From Opitutia bacterium (lineage in GTDB: Bacteria > Verrucomicrobiota > Verrucomicrobiia > Opitutales > Opitutaceae), in assembly GCA_947474365.1 (NCBI GenBank), contig CANJIU010000013.1, forward strand, positions 61,668 through 125,667: DNA of 64,000 bases, written 5' to 3'. Below, in pieces: positions 8,352 through 17,098 of this stretch. Numbering within the stretch: the stretch's first letter is position 1; each line of letters begins with the position of its first letter. A program made the position numbers and the translations under genes. The notes below the pieces were generated by a model. That model searched no databases. It saw only the letters and a program-made list of their open reading frames with translations, and had not been told where the DNA came from.

Positions 8352-10348
8352 TCCCATTGTTCCGACCCTTAGCCGTAGAAATTCAGTCGAGAGCGGAGAG
8401 CCGAGAGCTGAGAGCAAAACCAAACGGTGAACTTCGGTTTCGGGTCGGGCGGCGCGCGTGTCTGCTCTGGAGATTGGGCTCTCAGCTCTTCGCTCTGAGC
8501 TCTCGACTGCATGGTCGCGGCTTAGCGCTGCTCGCACTGGCGACGCTCGCCTGCGCCCCCGTCGCCCGCGCCGGCTACCGCATTGAAAACATTCCGCGAC
8601 CCGCCGAGATGCGCGGCGGCATCGTCGGCCTCGGTTTTTCTCCCACTGGCACGCTCGTCGTCACCACGCGCTACGGCGAAGTGTGGATGCGCTCCGCCTC
8701 CGGCGCCTGGCGTTGCTTCGCGCGCGGGCTCAACGAGCCGCTCGGCCTCGTCGTCGAGTCCGACCGCGTCGTGTGGGTTGCGCACCGGCCAGAGCTGCTC
8801 AAATGCACCGACACCGACGGCGATGGCCGCGCTGATACGTTCGACGTGCTCGGCGGCCAATGGGGTATCTCGAACAATTACCACGAGTTCTTCTTCGGCC
8901 TGCGCCGCGACCCGGCCGGAAATTTCTACGGCGTGATCGGACTCACCTCGCTCGGCGACAAACTCACGCTCGCGCAAGCCGACGTCCGCGGCACGCTCGA
9001 CCCCACGCCGCTGCTCGAGCCCGCCGGCCACATCGCCGATCTCCCGTGGCGCGGCTGGGCGGTCAAGATCGGTCCCGTCGGCACGTTCACCCCGCTGGCG
9101 TCGGGCTTCCGGCAGACCAACGGCGTCGGGCTCAGTCCGGACGGCGAACTCTTCGCGAACGACAACCAGGGCGAATACAAACCGTCGTGCGGCCTCATCC
9201 ACGTTGAACCCGGCGGTTTTTACGGCCATGTCGCCGGCCTGAAATGGGAGCCCGGTTTTGATCCGAAAACGTTCACGACTGAGCAGGCCTGGAAACGCTA
9301 CCGCGGGCCGGCGGTCGTCTTTCCGCACGGACCGATGGGCGTCTCCGGCGGCGAGCCAGCCTGGGACACCACCGGCGGCAAATTCGGTCCGTTCACCGGC
9401 CAGGTGTTTGCCGGCGACTATACCCGGCTCGTCGTGCGCTCCTCGCTGGAGAAGATCGCGGGCGCGTGGCAGGGGGCGTGTTTTGCTTTTCTCGGGCGCA
9501 ACGAAAACGCCCCATTCGCGACCGGCGAGAAACTGATTGCCGGCGTGACCCGCGGGGAGTTCGCGCCCGACGGCAGCTACTATCTCGGTGCCACCTCCGG
9601 ATGGGGCGCGGGAGCCGACGGTATCCAGCGGATCGTCTACGACGGCGTGGTCCCCTCCGAGGTGCACGACATCTCGATCACCGACCGCGGCTTCCGCCTG
9701 AATTTCACGCGTCCGATGAACGCCGCCACGCTCGCCGCCGCGGCCAATTTTGAGGTGACCCGCTTCCGCTACTACTACCAACACAAGTACGGCTCGCCCT
9801 GGGTGGATGAAAAAAAGGTCGCCGTGAACTCGGCGCGCCCGAGCGCCGATGGACGCTCCGTCGAACTCGCGCTCGCAGAGTTGCAGCCGGGTTTCGTCTA
9901 CGAGCTCTCCTTCGCCGCGCTCCGCACCGCGGATGACCAACCGCTCGCCAACCCGCTCGCGTACTACACCGCCAACCGGCTCCGCAACGGTGCGCGCGCC
10001 GTCGGCGACACCACGCGCCTTCCGCAGCCCGGCGAGAAGGCCCCCACCGCCAAGGAGGAAGCCGCCGTCAACACCCAGTCAGCGACCGCCCTGATCGCCG
10101 CCGGCGAAAAAGTATACCGGCTCTACTGTGTGCCGTGCCACCAACCCGACGGCCGCGGCATCCCAGGCGGGGCGGCCAATTTCGTGGATGACAAAACGCG
10201 CCTCGCAAAGACCGACGCCGAGCTGCTGAAAATCATCGCCGACGGCGTGGACACCAAAGGCATGCCGCCCTTCGAGTCCGTGATCTCCGTCGGCCAGCGC
10301 CGCGCCGCACTCGCCTACATCCGCGCGACGTTCGGCGATAAAAAGTAG
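8348..10348 (+). CDS. Sorbosone dehydrogenase-like beta-propeller fused to cytochrome c
   Basis: The 666-residue protein has a long N-terminal leader ending LALLALATLACAPVARAG, then a quinoprotein-type beta-propeller starting YRIENIPRPAEMRGGIVGLG (residues about 75-430), a middle segment with an Ig-like fold (near VHDISITDRGFRLNFTRPM), and a C-terminal cytochrome c domain with the haem site CVPCH and a distal methionine in TKGMPPFES. Relatives oxidise sugars or alcohols in the periplasm and pass electrons through the haem. The first 50 or so residues encode part of a 122-base inverted repeat (8386-8507), so the leader is longer than usual. The start overlaps the previous stop (ATGA). Substrate unknown. 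Confidence 0.85.
   Translation: MIPLFRPLAVEIQSRAESRELRAKPNGELRFRVGRRACLLWRLGSQLFALSSRLHGRGLALLALATLACAPVARAGYRIENIPRPAEMRGGIVGLGFSPTGTLVVTTRYGEVWMRSASGAWRCFARGLNEPLGLVVESDRVVWVAHRPELLKCTDTDGDGRADTFDVLGGQWGISNNYHEFFFGLRRDPAGNFYGVIGLTSLGDKLTLAQADVRGTLDPTPLLEPAGHIADLPWRGWAVKIGPVGTFTPLASGFRQTNGVGLSPDGELFANDNQGEYKPSCGLIHVEPGGFYGHVAGLKWEPGFDPKTFTTEQAWKRYRGPAVVFPHGPMGVSGGEPAWDTTGGKFGPFTGQVFAGDYTRLVVRSSLEKIAGAWQGACFAFLGRNENAPFATGEKLIAGVTRGEFAPDGSYYLGATSGWGAGADGIQRIVYDGVVPSEVHDISITDRGFRLNFTRPMNAATLAAAANFEVTRFRYYYQHKYGSPWVDEKKVAVNSARPSADGRSVELALAELQPGFVYELSFAALRTADDQPLANPLAYYTANRLRNGARAVGDTTRLPQPGEKAPTAKEEAAVNTQSATALIAAGEKVYRLYCVPCHQPDGRGIPGGAANFVDDKTRLAKTDAELLKIIADGVDTKGMPPFESVISVGQRRAALAYIRATFGDKK
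8386..8507. repeat. Dispersed inverted repeat R2, copy 1 (within a coding sequence)
   Basis: The element is bounded by the perfect 9-base inverted ends GTCGAGAGC and GCTCTCGAC, with further symmetry inside (GAGAGCTGAGAGC against GCTCTCAGCTC) and a central GGTGAACTTCGGTTTC. The same central string and right arm recur at 21971-22113 between two convergent genes. Here it is translated as the N-terminal leader of the cytochrome c fusion. Confidence 0.8.
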
Positions 10349-10372
10349 GGCCGGGCGGAAAACCGCCACACC

Positions 10373-10765
10373 TCAGTCGAACCACTCGTCGCGCGGGTCG
10401 AACGCCGGGATCGCGACGTTCACGATCTTGAATTTCCCGACCAACCGATGGCGGCAGCCGGGCTTGATGAAGATCGACATCATCGGCTTCGCCGGGATCC
10501 GTTCGCCGTCGAGTTCCATGAACCCCTCGCCTTCCAGCACGAGGTAGATCTCCGTCATCTGTTTGTGATAATGCGTCTTCGCATCGATCGAGATGTCGAC
10601 GAGGTGAATCGTCGCGAGCTTGTTGTCCGGCGTTGCGAACCCACGACGCGACTGCCCGCACGGACACGGCACCGGCGGCACCATGTCGAGCTGCGTGATC
10701 AGGTAGTTCTTCGCCGCACCGGCCGGCGGCGCGGAGGTCGTGGCGAGGGTGGCGGAGGAGCTCAT
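10373..10765 (-). CDS. Cupin domain protein
   Basis: The 130-residue product is a single small cupin barrel. Motif 1 is visible as THYHKQMTEIYLVLEGEGFM (His-x-His and Glu metal ligands) and motif 2 as IKPGCRHRLVG, with its histidine. Such proteins bind a metal and act as small-molecule isomerases, dioxygenases or sugar-binding modules. The opening YLITQLDMVPPVPCPCGQSRR, with a Cys-Pro-Cys, is unusual and could add a second metal site. The start at 10765 was taken because the frame upstream runs into repeat-derived sequence at 10773-10858. It is convergent with the cytochrome c fusion gene and follows the triplicated-domain gene on the same strand. No specific substrate can be named. Confidence 0.8.
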   Translation of the reverse strand: MSSSATLATTSAPPAGAAKNYLITQLDMVPPVPCPCGQSRRGFATPDNKLATIHLVDISIDAKTHYHKQMTEIYLVLEGEGFMELDGERIPAKPMMSIFIKPGCRHRLVGKFKIVNVAIPAFDPRDEWFD

Positions 10766-10772
10766 GGGGACT

Positions 10773-10858
10773 AAAAGTTGAGAGATGAGAGTTGAGGGTT
10801 GAGAGACAAGACACGACCGCCAGACGCTTTCGGGACTCTCGACTTTCAACCCTCTCCG
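10773..10858. repeat. R2-related inverted repeat
   Basis: GAGTTGAGGGTTGAGAG on the left is mirrored by CTCTCGACTTTCAACCCTCTC on the right, around a short central part. Composition and arms resemble R2 (8386-8507 and 21971-22113) but the centre differs. It fills nearly all of the gap between two minus-strand genes. Confidence 0.65.
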
Positions 10859-10859
10859 A

Positions 10860-12746
10860 TTACTCCGGTTTCTTGGTGCGAGGACCACTGTTCCGACGGC
10901 CCGATTTCTTGTCGTAGTCGCCGTCGTCCTTGTCACTGAACTTCGAAGCCTTGGCGTTGAGCCACAGCTCGTCCTTGGCGTTCTTGTTCAGCCACAGAAT
11001 TTCGCCGGCATGCTCGACGAACGCCGGCTTTTCACGCGACTTTTCGGGCACCTTCAGGCCGGCTCCAATCAACGACGCGAGCAGATCGGACTCGGACTTG
11101 CCGAGATCGGCCGCGAGTCGTTCCACGCTGGCCGCGACCGAGCCGGTCTTCGTTTCCTTCAGCAGAAGGCGCACCGCCGTGAGCACGGGATTGTCAGAAG
11201 GAGTCGGTTGCGACGGTTCCGCCGGGCGTTCGGCCTCGGGCGCCGGAGCGACGGGGGCAACCACCGTTTCCGCCGGCACCTCCGCCGCAGGCGCGGGAGC
11301 GGGTGCGGGTGTCGGTTCGGGAGCAACGACTGGAGTTGTTTCGGGGCTGACAGCGGGAGTCGCTTCGGCAGCGACGATTGGAGCCGTTTCCAGCGCAGCA
11401 GACGAAATCGTTTCGGGAGGTGTGGCGGATTCAGGCGTTGCGGCCGCATCCGTCGCGGGCGCCGTCGCCGGGGCCGCATCCGAGGTGGTCGTAGCCGGGG
11501 CCGACTCTGGCGTGGCCACCGCTTCCGCATTGGCCGAAGCGAGCGTTTCGCCATCCCGCTTTTCGCGTCCGTTGATCCAAAGTCCGCCGCGGGAGTCGAG
11601 GTTGAGCCACCACAGATCGTGACCGATCTCCGTGAAAACCGGCTTGTCGCCCGGCGTCGCCGGCATCGTGAGCCCGAGCGCGACGAAGGCCTCCTTCAGG
11701 CTCGCCTCGTTGGTGCGCAGAGCGCGCGCCAGGAAACTCGTGCTACCCGAGCCACCCGGCCCGCGGCGATTGCGCCGCATATGCGGACGAATCTTGTTCA
11801 ACAATGACGCACCGGACGGAAGGGAAGCGGCGGGAGCCTCCGATCGCTGGTGACGGGGTTCAGACGGTTCCGGCTTGGGCGCAGCCGGCGCTGCTTCCGT
11901 GCCTTCCGGAGTCGGGTTCACAGCGTCTCCGGCGCTCTCGGCCGGCTTCGCTTCGGCAGCAGCCGCGGCCGGTGCGTCAACGCGGGGCGCGGGCGTCTCG
12001 ATTTCGATGCGCGCCGCTTTCACGGAACGGAAGATCGGACGCGGCTTTTCCTTGGTATTGATCCACAGCTCGCCGCGGCGGTTGATGTTCAGCCAGTAAA
12101 GGTCGCCGTCGTATTCAACGTATTCCGTTTTGGAGTCCTCATCGGCCGGCATCACAAAGCCACACTCAACGAGCGCGCCCCGCAGGTCCTCCTCCGTCTG
12201 GTCCCACTTCTTCGCAAGGTAGTCGACTCCGACGGACATCCCCGGACCGCGCTGGTTGCGGCGCATGTGCGGCTTGATCGCGTCGAAGAAGCTCGGCAGC
12301 TCCTCCTCTTCCGCGGCGGTGAGTTTGTCCCAATCGTCAGACTTGTCGTCGTCGTGCGCCTCAGGATCGTCGTCCCGCGAGGTGTCGACGATGGAACGGA
12401 GCCCGTCGTCGGGCGCCGCCTTTTCCTCGAGAAAGCTCGGCGCGCGCTCCTCCACGACCGCGGCGGGAGCATTGCTCGCAGCGGCCTTGAATTTCGCCTC
12501 GAACTCCGCGCGCAGCTTGTCCGCCTCCACTTTCGCAGCGGCGGCGGCGGCATCCTGCAGCGTCCAGTCGCGCTGTGTCGATCGCCGCGCCAGCCCGGTG
12601 AACGCGAGGAAATTATCCGGATGCGCGTGAAATTGGATGATCTCCCACTCGTCGCGGCCGAGATCATTCAAAAATTTTTCCATCAAGTCTGGCCGGGCGA
12701 ATCCGCCCTTGCCGCTTGTGATGACCTTATATTCCCAAAGTGACAT
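10860..12746 (-). CDS. Protein with N-terminal DUF4177-like domain and three copies of an unrecognised 80-residue domain
   Basis: The 628-residue product opens with a DUF4177-like segment (MSLWEYKVITSGKGG to about residue 55), then a charged helical stretch (60-150). Three related units follow at about 151-232, 313-394 and 519-602. Units 1 and 2 begin KPHMRRNQRGPG and RPHMRRNRRGPG and end DLYWLNINRRGELWIN and DLWWLNLDSRGGLWIN; unit 3 is divergent and ends EILWLNKNAKDELWLN. Each looks like a winged-helix-sized helical part plus a beta-hairpin. The linkers are long and rich in Ala, Pro, Thr and Glu (about 240-310 and 400-515), and the tail is basic. No signal peptide. I do not recognise the repeated unit; nucleic-acid binding is a guess from the basic residues. 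Confidence 0.8.
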   Translation of the reverse strand: MSLWEYKVITSGKGGFARPDLMEKFLNDLGRDEWEIIQFHAHPDNFLAFTGLARRSTQRDWTLQDAAAAAAKVEADKLRAEFEAKFKAAASNAPAAVVEERAPSFLEEKAAPDDGLRSIVDTSRDDDPEAHDDDKSDDWDKLTAAEEEELPSFFDAIKPHMRRNQRGPGMSVGVDYLAKKWDQTEEDLRGALVECGFVMPADEDSKTEYVEYDGDLYWLNINRRGELWINTKEKPRPIFRSVKAARIEIETPAPRVDAPAAAAAEAKPAESAGDAVNPTPEGTEAAPAAPKPEPSEPRHQRSEAPAASLPSGASLLNKIRPHMRRNRRGPGGSGSTSFLARALRTNEASLKEAFVALGLTMPATPGDKPVFTEIGHDLWWLNLDSRGGLWINGREKRDGETLASANAEAVATPESAPATTTSDAAPATAPATDAAATPESATPPETISSAALETAPIVAAEATPAVSPETTPVVAPEPTPAPAPAPAAEVPAETVVAPVAPAPEAERPAEPSQPTPSDNPVLTAVRLLLKETKTGSVAASVERLAADLGKSESDLLASLIGAGLKVPEKSREKPAFVEHAGEILWLNKNAKDELWLNAKASKFSDKDDGDYDKKSGRRNSGPRTKKPE

Positions 12747-13004
12747 AGTTGCTCCGCGCTCAGCGCGGAAGTCCACCCATCCCAAAAGCCGGGGCAATTG
12801 CCGAGCCTAATCTCTGAGAACTGACGCCATCCGCCCCGAAAACGTCCGTCGACCCGTTGCGTCATAAGCGCACGATCGTCCCAAACCGTCCCTTGCCCCG
12901 GCCGTCCTGCTGACCACGATGGCCCCCATGCTTGCCCCAACGCTCCAAGCAACCCGGAGAATTCGCGGAGAAGGAAACTGCTGTCCCGTCCCCGCAAACT
13001 CCCC

Positions 13005-15107
13005 ATGAGCCACCGTCGCCGCCTCGTCGCCTTCGTCGTCGCCGCAGGTGTGACCGGAGGAACAGCCCCGTGGCTGGCAGCCGCCACGCCCCTAACGCTC
13101 GACCCCGAAATCGTCACGGCCACGCGCATCCCGCAACCGCACGAACACCTCGCGTCCACCGTCCGCGTCCTGGACGAGACCGCCTTGCTGGCCGCGCCCA
13201 CCGCCACCCTCGACGGTGCGTTGCGGGCCATTCCCGGCTTCAGCCTGTTTCGTCGCAGCGACAGCTTCACCGCCAATCCGACCGCCCAAGGCGTTTCGCT
13301 CCGCGGACTCGGGCCCAGTGGCGCCAGCCGCTCCCTCGTGCTCCTCGACGGCGTGCCGCTCAACGATCCCTTCGGCGGCTGGGTCGCCTGGACCAAGGTG
13401 CCGCGCGAAAACCTCCGGCGCATCGAGGTTGTCCCCGGCGGTGGCGCCTCCGCGTGGGGCAATTCCGCCCTCGGCGGCGTCGTGCAGGTGCTCAACTCAG
13501 CCGACGACACGCGGACCACCCGTGCCACGGCAACGGTCGGCGATTTCGGCACGCGCGGCTTTGAATTTTCGCATACCCAGCCGGGCGACAAGGCGACGCT
13601 TGATCTCGCGGCCAGCACCTTTGCGACGGACGGCTTTTCACTCGTCGCCCCCGAACGCCGCGGCCCGATCGACATCGCCGCCTGGAGCCGCCACCGCTGG
13701 CTCACCGCCCGCTGGCGCCAACCGCTGGGCAACGCGCTCGATTTTTCAGCCAGCTTCCGCGGCTACGACGAAAAACGTGGCAACGGCACGCCCTACCAGC
13801 ACAACGGCACGCGCGAGAAATTTGGCTCCGTCGCCTTCAACGGCCGGCCCGCCGACGGCTTTGCGTGGAACGCCGTCGCCTACGTCCAGGACCAGTCGTT
13901 CGCCTCGACCTTCAGCGGCGTCAACGCCACCCGCACCGCCGAGACCCCCGCGAGCGATCAGTTCGACGTGCCCGCCGTCGCAGCCGGCGCCGCCTGGAGC
14001 GGCTCGTGGCGGCACGCGGGTGGCGCCCACACCAGCGCCGGCATCGACGCGCGCCGCGTCCGCGGTGAAACCCGCGAATACTTCACGTTTGCCGCGGGCA
14101 ACTTCACCCGCCTGCGCGTCGCCGGCGGCGAGCAGCAGACCGGCGGACTGTTCGTCCTCCACGATCGCCCTCTCGACCCGACGTTCCGCACCACACTCGG
14201 CGCCCGGCTCGACCGCTGGAGCGACACCGATGGACACCGGCGCGAGTCCGACCGCGCCACCGGCGTTTTCTCCCGCAACGACCGCTACGCCGACCGCGAG
14301 GGCACATCGTTCAGCCCCAGCGCCGGCGTCGTCTGGCGGCCCAACGCCGCGTGGCTCGTGCGCGCCAACACCCAGGAGGCCTACCGTCGTCCCACGCTCA
14401 ACGAGCTCTACCGGCCCTTCCGCGTCGGCGCCAATGTCACCGAGGCCAACGCCGACCTCCGCACCGAACGCGTGACCAGCGGCGAACTCGGCGCGGAATG
14501 GACCGTCCGTGCCCCAACGCCGTCGCTCACCCTCGGCGCGACGGCCTTCTGGAACGACCTGCGCGATGCCGTGGGCAACGTCACCCTTGCGCGAGGCCCG
14601 GGGACTTTTCCCATCGTCGGCGTGCTCGCGGCCGGTGGCATCGGCCGCCAGCGGCTCAATCTCGACCGCTCCCGCACGCAGGGCCTGGAACTCTCCGCGA
14701 CCTGGACGGCAACCGCCGACCTCTCACTCAACGCCGCCGCGCTTCTCAACGACGCGACGGTCCGGCGCGCCTCGGTGGCGCCGGCGCTCGTCGGCAACCA
14801 GGTTGCCCAGGTGCCGCGCCGCAGCGCGACCCTCGGCGCAACGTGGCGCGCCCCCGCGCAGGTGACGTTCACGCCGCGCCTCCGCTGGATCGGCCGGCAA
14901 TTCGAAGACGACGAAAACACCCTGCGCCTCGGCGAGGCGGTCGTCGTCGACCTCGGGGTCACGCGTCCGCTCACCCCACACGTCACGATCTTCCTCACGG
15001 CGGAAAACCTCGGCAACGCGCGCATCGAAACCGGCCGCAGCGCCGACGGCATCGTGAACACGGGCACGCCTCGGCTCATCCTCGGCGGCCTCCGCGGACG
15101 GTGGTGA
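13005..15107 (+). CDS. TonB-dependent outer-membrane receptor
   Basis: The 700-residue protein has an export signal (MSHRRRLVAFVVAAGVTGG), a short TonB-box-like segment ending EIVTATRIPQP, a plug domain (residues about 50-160) with TAQGVSLRGLGPSGASRSLV, LLDGVPLNDPFGGW and WGNSALGGVVQVL, and a C-terminal 22-strand barrel ending in NTGTPRLILGGLRGRW. Such receptors import siderophores, cobalamin or glycans using energy passed on by TonB. The barrel resembles the BtuB/FecA-like group rather than the very long SusC type, and no SusD gene is adjacent. No cobalamin riboswitch was found in the 258-base gap upstream. The ligand is unknown. It is transcribed away from the triplicated-domain gene. Confidence 0.9.
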   Translation: MSHRRRLVAFVVAAGVTGGTAPWLAAATPLTLDPEIVTATRIPQPHEHLASTVRVLDETALLAAPTATLDGALRAIPGFSLFRRSDSFTANPTAQGVSLRGLGPSGASRSLVLLDGVPLNDPFGGWVAWTKVPRENLRRIEVVPGGGASAWGNSALGGVVQVLNSADDTRTTRATATVGDFGTRGFEFSHTQPGDKATLDLAASTFATDGFSLVAPERRGPIDIAAWSRHRWLTARWRQPLGNALDFSASFRGYDEKRGNGTPYQHNGTREKFGSVAFNGRPADGFAWNAVAYVQDQSFASTFSGVNATRTAETPASDQFDVPAVAAGAAWSGSWRHAGGAHTSAGIDARRVRGETREYFTFAAGNFTRLRVAGGEQQTGGLFVLHDRPLDPTFRTTLGARLDRWSDTDGHRRESDRATGVFSRNDRYADREGTSFSPSAGVVWRPNAAWLVRANTQEAYRRPTLNELYRPFRVGANVTEANADLRTERVTSGELGAEWTVRAPTPSLTLGATAFWNDLRDAVGNVTLARGPGTFPIVGVLAAGGIGRQRLNLDRSRTQGLELSATWTATADLSLNAAALLNDATVRRASVAPALVGNQVAQVPRRSATLGATWRAPAQVTFTPRLRWIGRQFEDDENTLRLGEAVVVDLGVTRPLTPHVTIFLTAENLGNARIETGRSADGIVNTGTPRLILGGLRGRW

Positions 15108-15130
15108 GACGAATTTTTGAACCGCTGATG

Positions 15131-15291
15131 GATTTCGCCAACGAGCGAAATCGTGCTCACCCCTCCAACTCTTCGCCTCCGGAATAAAAGATGGAGGCAG
15201 CTTATCGCCGCCTGCGATGAGCAGGCCCATCCGGCGCCGCGGAGGCGATTAGCCGGAGCCCACCTCCACGGTTTCGCCCATCGGCGAAACC
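15131..15291. repeat. Cluster of three hairpins between genes
   Basis: GATTTCGC/GCGAAATC at 15131-15152, GCCTG/CAGGC at 15210-15226 and GGTTTCGCC/GGCGAAACC at 15270-15291 are all perfect stems with 4-7 base loops. The first and third share TTTCGC. They occupy the 298-base gap between the TonB receptor and msrP, where no other gene is visible. None is followed by a T-run, so terminator function is not supported. Confidence 0.65.
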
Positions 15292-15405
15292 CGATTAGCG
15301 TTGAAAAGCCTCCCCTCCATTCGCGTTTTCGTCGACCAAGGATTGATTCCGCGCTGCCCTCCGGAATAATCCGCCCACCCCGTTCCTCTCATCCCCACAT
15401 CTCCC

Positions 15406-16386
15406 ATGCTCATCCGCACACCCAAAGATTGGGAACTCCCCGAATCCGCCGCCACGTCTGAACGCGACTACGAGCTCCGTCCGCGGCGCGATTTCCTCAA
15501 GACCCTCGGCTACGGCGTCGCCGGCCTCGCCGGTGCCGCGCTCACCTCGCGCGATCTTCTCGCCACGACCGCCGGTTTTCCGACCAAGATGAATCCGGAG
15601 TATCGCGATCCGGCGCTGGTCCCCACGGCCTACGAGCACATCACGAGCTACAACAATTTCTACGAGTTCGGCACCGACAAGTCCGAGCCCAAGCCGAACG
15701 CGAACCGGGGGTGGAAGTCCGAACCGTGGACGGTCGAGATCACGGGACTGATCAACAATCCCCAGAAAATCGACGCCAACGATCTCGTGGCCAAAATGGG
15801 CGGCGCCGAGCAGCGCGTGTATCGCTTTCGCTGCGTCGAGGCCTGGTCGATGGTGATTCCGTGGGACGGCTTTCCGCTCTCAAAGCTGATCAAGCTGGCC
15901 GACCCCAAGGCCGAGGCAAAATTTGTGACGTTCACCACCTTCAACGATCCGAAGAACGTCCCGGGTCAGCGCCGGCCGGTGCTCGACTGGCCGTACTTCG
16001 AGGCGCTGCGGCTCGACGAGGCGAACCACGATCTCTCGTTCATCGCCACCGGCATCTACGGGAAGCCGATTCCCAACCAGAACGGCGCGCCGCTGCGGCT
16101 CGTCGTGCCGTGGAAGTATGGTTTCAAATACGGCAAATCGATCGTGAAGATCGATTTCGTCGCTAAGCAGCCGATCAACACCTGGCAGGCAATGGCCGCC
16201 AACGAGTATGGCTTCTACGCCAACGTGAACCCCAAGGTCGACCACCCGCGCTGGTCGCAGGCGAGCGAACGCGTGATCGGCGGCGGCGGAATTCTCGGCG
16301 CCCGGCAAAAGACGCTCATGTTTAACGGCTATGAGAAGCAGGTGGCCGGCCTCTACCAGGGGATGAATCTGGCAAAATATTACTGA
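15406..16386 (+). CDS. msrP: Protein-methionine-sulfoxide reductase, molybdopterin catalytic subunit
   Basis: The 326-residue protein is close to the usual MsrP (YedY) length and carries a Tat leader, RPRRDFLKTLGYGVAGLAG, at residues 26-44. The molybdenum-ligating cysteine is Cys143 in YRFRCVEAWSMVIPWDG. MsrP reduces methionine sulfoxide in periplasmic proteins, taking electrons from quinol through MsrQ. The next gene encodes that partner, 66 bases downstream on the same strand. The remaining family landmarks (NNFYEFGTDK, VPWKYGFKYGKSIVKI, YGFYANVNP) are all present, so the enzyme looks intact. The N-terminal 25 residues before the Tat motif are typical of the family. Confidence 0.95.
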   Translation: MLIRTPKDWELPESAATSERDYELRPRRDFLKTLGYGVAGLAGAALTSRDLLATTAGFPTKMNPEYRDPALVPTAYEHITSYNNFYEFGTDKSEPKPNANRGWKSEPWTVEITGLINNPQKIDANDLVAKMGGAEQRVYRFRCVEAWSMVIPWDGFPLSKLIKLADPKAEAKFVTFTTFNDPKNVPGQRRPVLDWPYFEALRLDEANHDLSFIATGIYGKPIPNQNGAPLRLVVPWKYGFKYGKSIVKIDFVAKQPINTWQAMAANEYGFYANVNPKVDHPRWSQASERVIGGGGILGARQKTLMFNGYEKQVAGLYQGMNLAKYY

Positions 16387-16400
16387 GTTTCGCGGGAGAA

Positions 16401-16446
16401 CGGGCGACCTGCCCGCATTCCAACGTACAGCGGGCCGGCGGCCCGC
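16401..16446. repeat. Pair of palindromes between msrP and msrQ
   Basis: CGGGC-GACCT-GCCCG (16401-16415) is followed by GCGGGCC-GGC-GGCCCGC (16430-16446). Together they make a compact two-hairpin intergenic element inside a likely operon. It could attenuate readthrough or protect mRNA; nothing decides between these. Confidence 0.65.
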
Positions 16447-16452
16447 CTTTCC

Positions 16453-17076
16453 ATGATTGTCGAAAAACTGCTCCGCTCGAAAGCCGTCATCTGGACGCTG
16501 CTCATCGTGCCGGGGCTCTGGCCGATCTGGCCGATCTTCATCCGGCCTGACGCCAGCGTCCTCGCCGATCCGCTCAAGTTCGTGCTCCACCACCTCGGGT
16601 TCGTCGCGTGCGTGCTGCTCGCCACCGTGCTGACCTTCTCGCCGCTGCGCGTGCTCTGGCCCAAGTGGGGCATCGCGCAGGCGCTCAACCGCCACCGCCG
16701 CCTCGTCGGCGTCAGCGTCTTCGTCTACGCCGCCCTGCACTTCGCCACGCATGTGATTTATGAAGGCGGGACGGATACCTCCGCGCTCCCCGAAATCTTC
16801 AACACCGCGCTGAAAAAACCGTTCCAGCTCGTCGGCCTGATCGCCTTTGTCATCTTGCTCGTGCTGTCGGTGACGAGCCTCAACGCCGCGATCAAGTGGC
16901 TCGGCGGCAAACTCTGGAAAAACATCCACCGCCTGATCTACCTCGCCGCCGCTCTGGCCGCCTATCATCAGGCCGCCGCGCGAAAGATTTTTCCGCTGCA
17001 GGTCGTGTGGATCTTCGGCCCGGTGGTGGTGCTGGAGATCGCCCGGATTTGGAAGGCCCGGAAGAGCACGCCGTAA
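16453..17076 (+). CDS. msrQ: MsrQ haem-binding membrane subunit of the MsrPQ system
   Basis: The 207-residue integral membrane protein has about six hydrophobic helices (for example VIWTLLIVPGLWPIWPIF and GVSVFVYAALHFATHVIY) and histidines at helix positions expected for haem ligands: HHLGF, HRRLVG, ALHFATH and YHQAA. MsrQ (YedZ) takes electrons from the quinone pool and passes them across the membrane to MsrP, whose gene lies immediately upstream. Length and topology fit the family. The 66-base gap to msrP holds two palindromes, so expression of the two subunits may be unequal. Confidence 0.93.
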   Translation: MIVEKLLRSKAVIWTLLIVPGLWPIWPIFIRPDASVLADPLKFVLHHLGFVACVLLATVLTFSPLRVLWPKWGIAQALNRHRRLVGVSVFVYAALHFATHVIYEGGTDTSALPEIFNTALKKPFQLVGLIAFVILLVLSVTSLNAAIKWLGGKLWKNIHRLIYLAAALAAYHQAAARKIFPLQVVWIFGPVVVLEIARIWKARKSTP

Positions 17077-17098
17077 TCTTCCGGCCGCGCGCGAGCCG

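Noticed and set aside
10354..10367. GGCGG-AAAA-CCGCC hairpin between convergent genes as a terminator
   Set aside because: The stem is only 5 base pairs and no T-run follows on either strand.
12798..13004. Cobalamin riboswitch before the TonB receptor
   Set aside because: A CTGTCCCGTCCCCGCAA-like string is present but the other conserved boxes of the riboswitch were not found.
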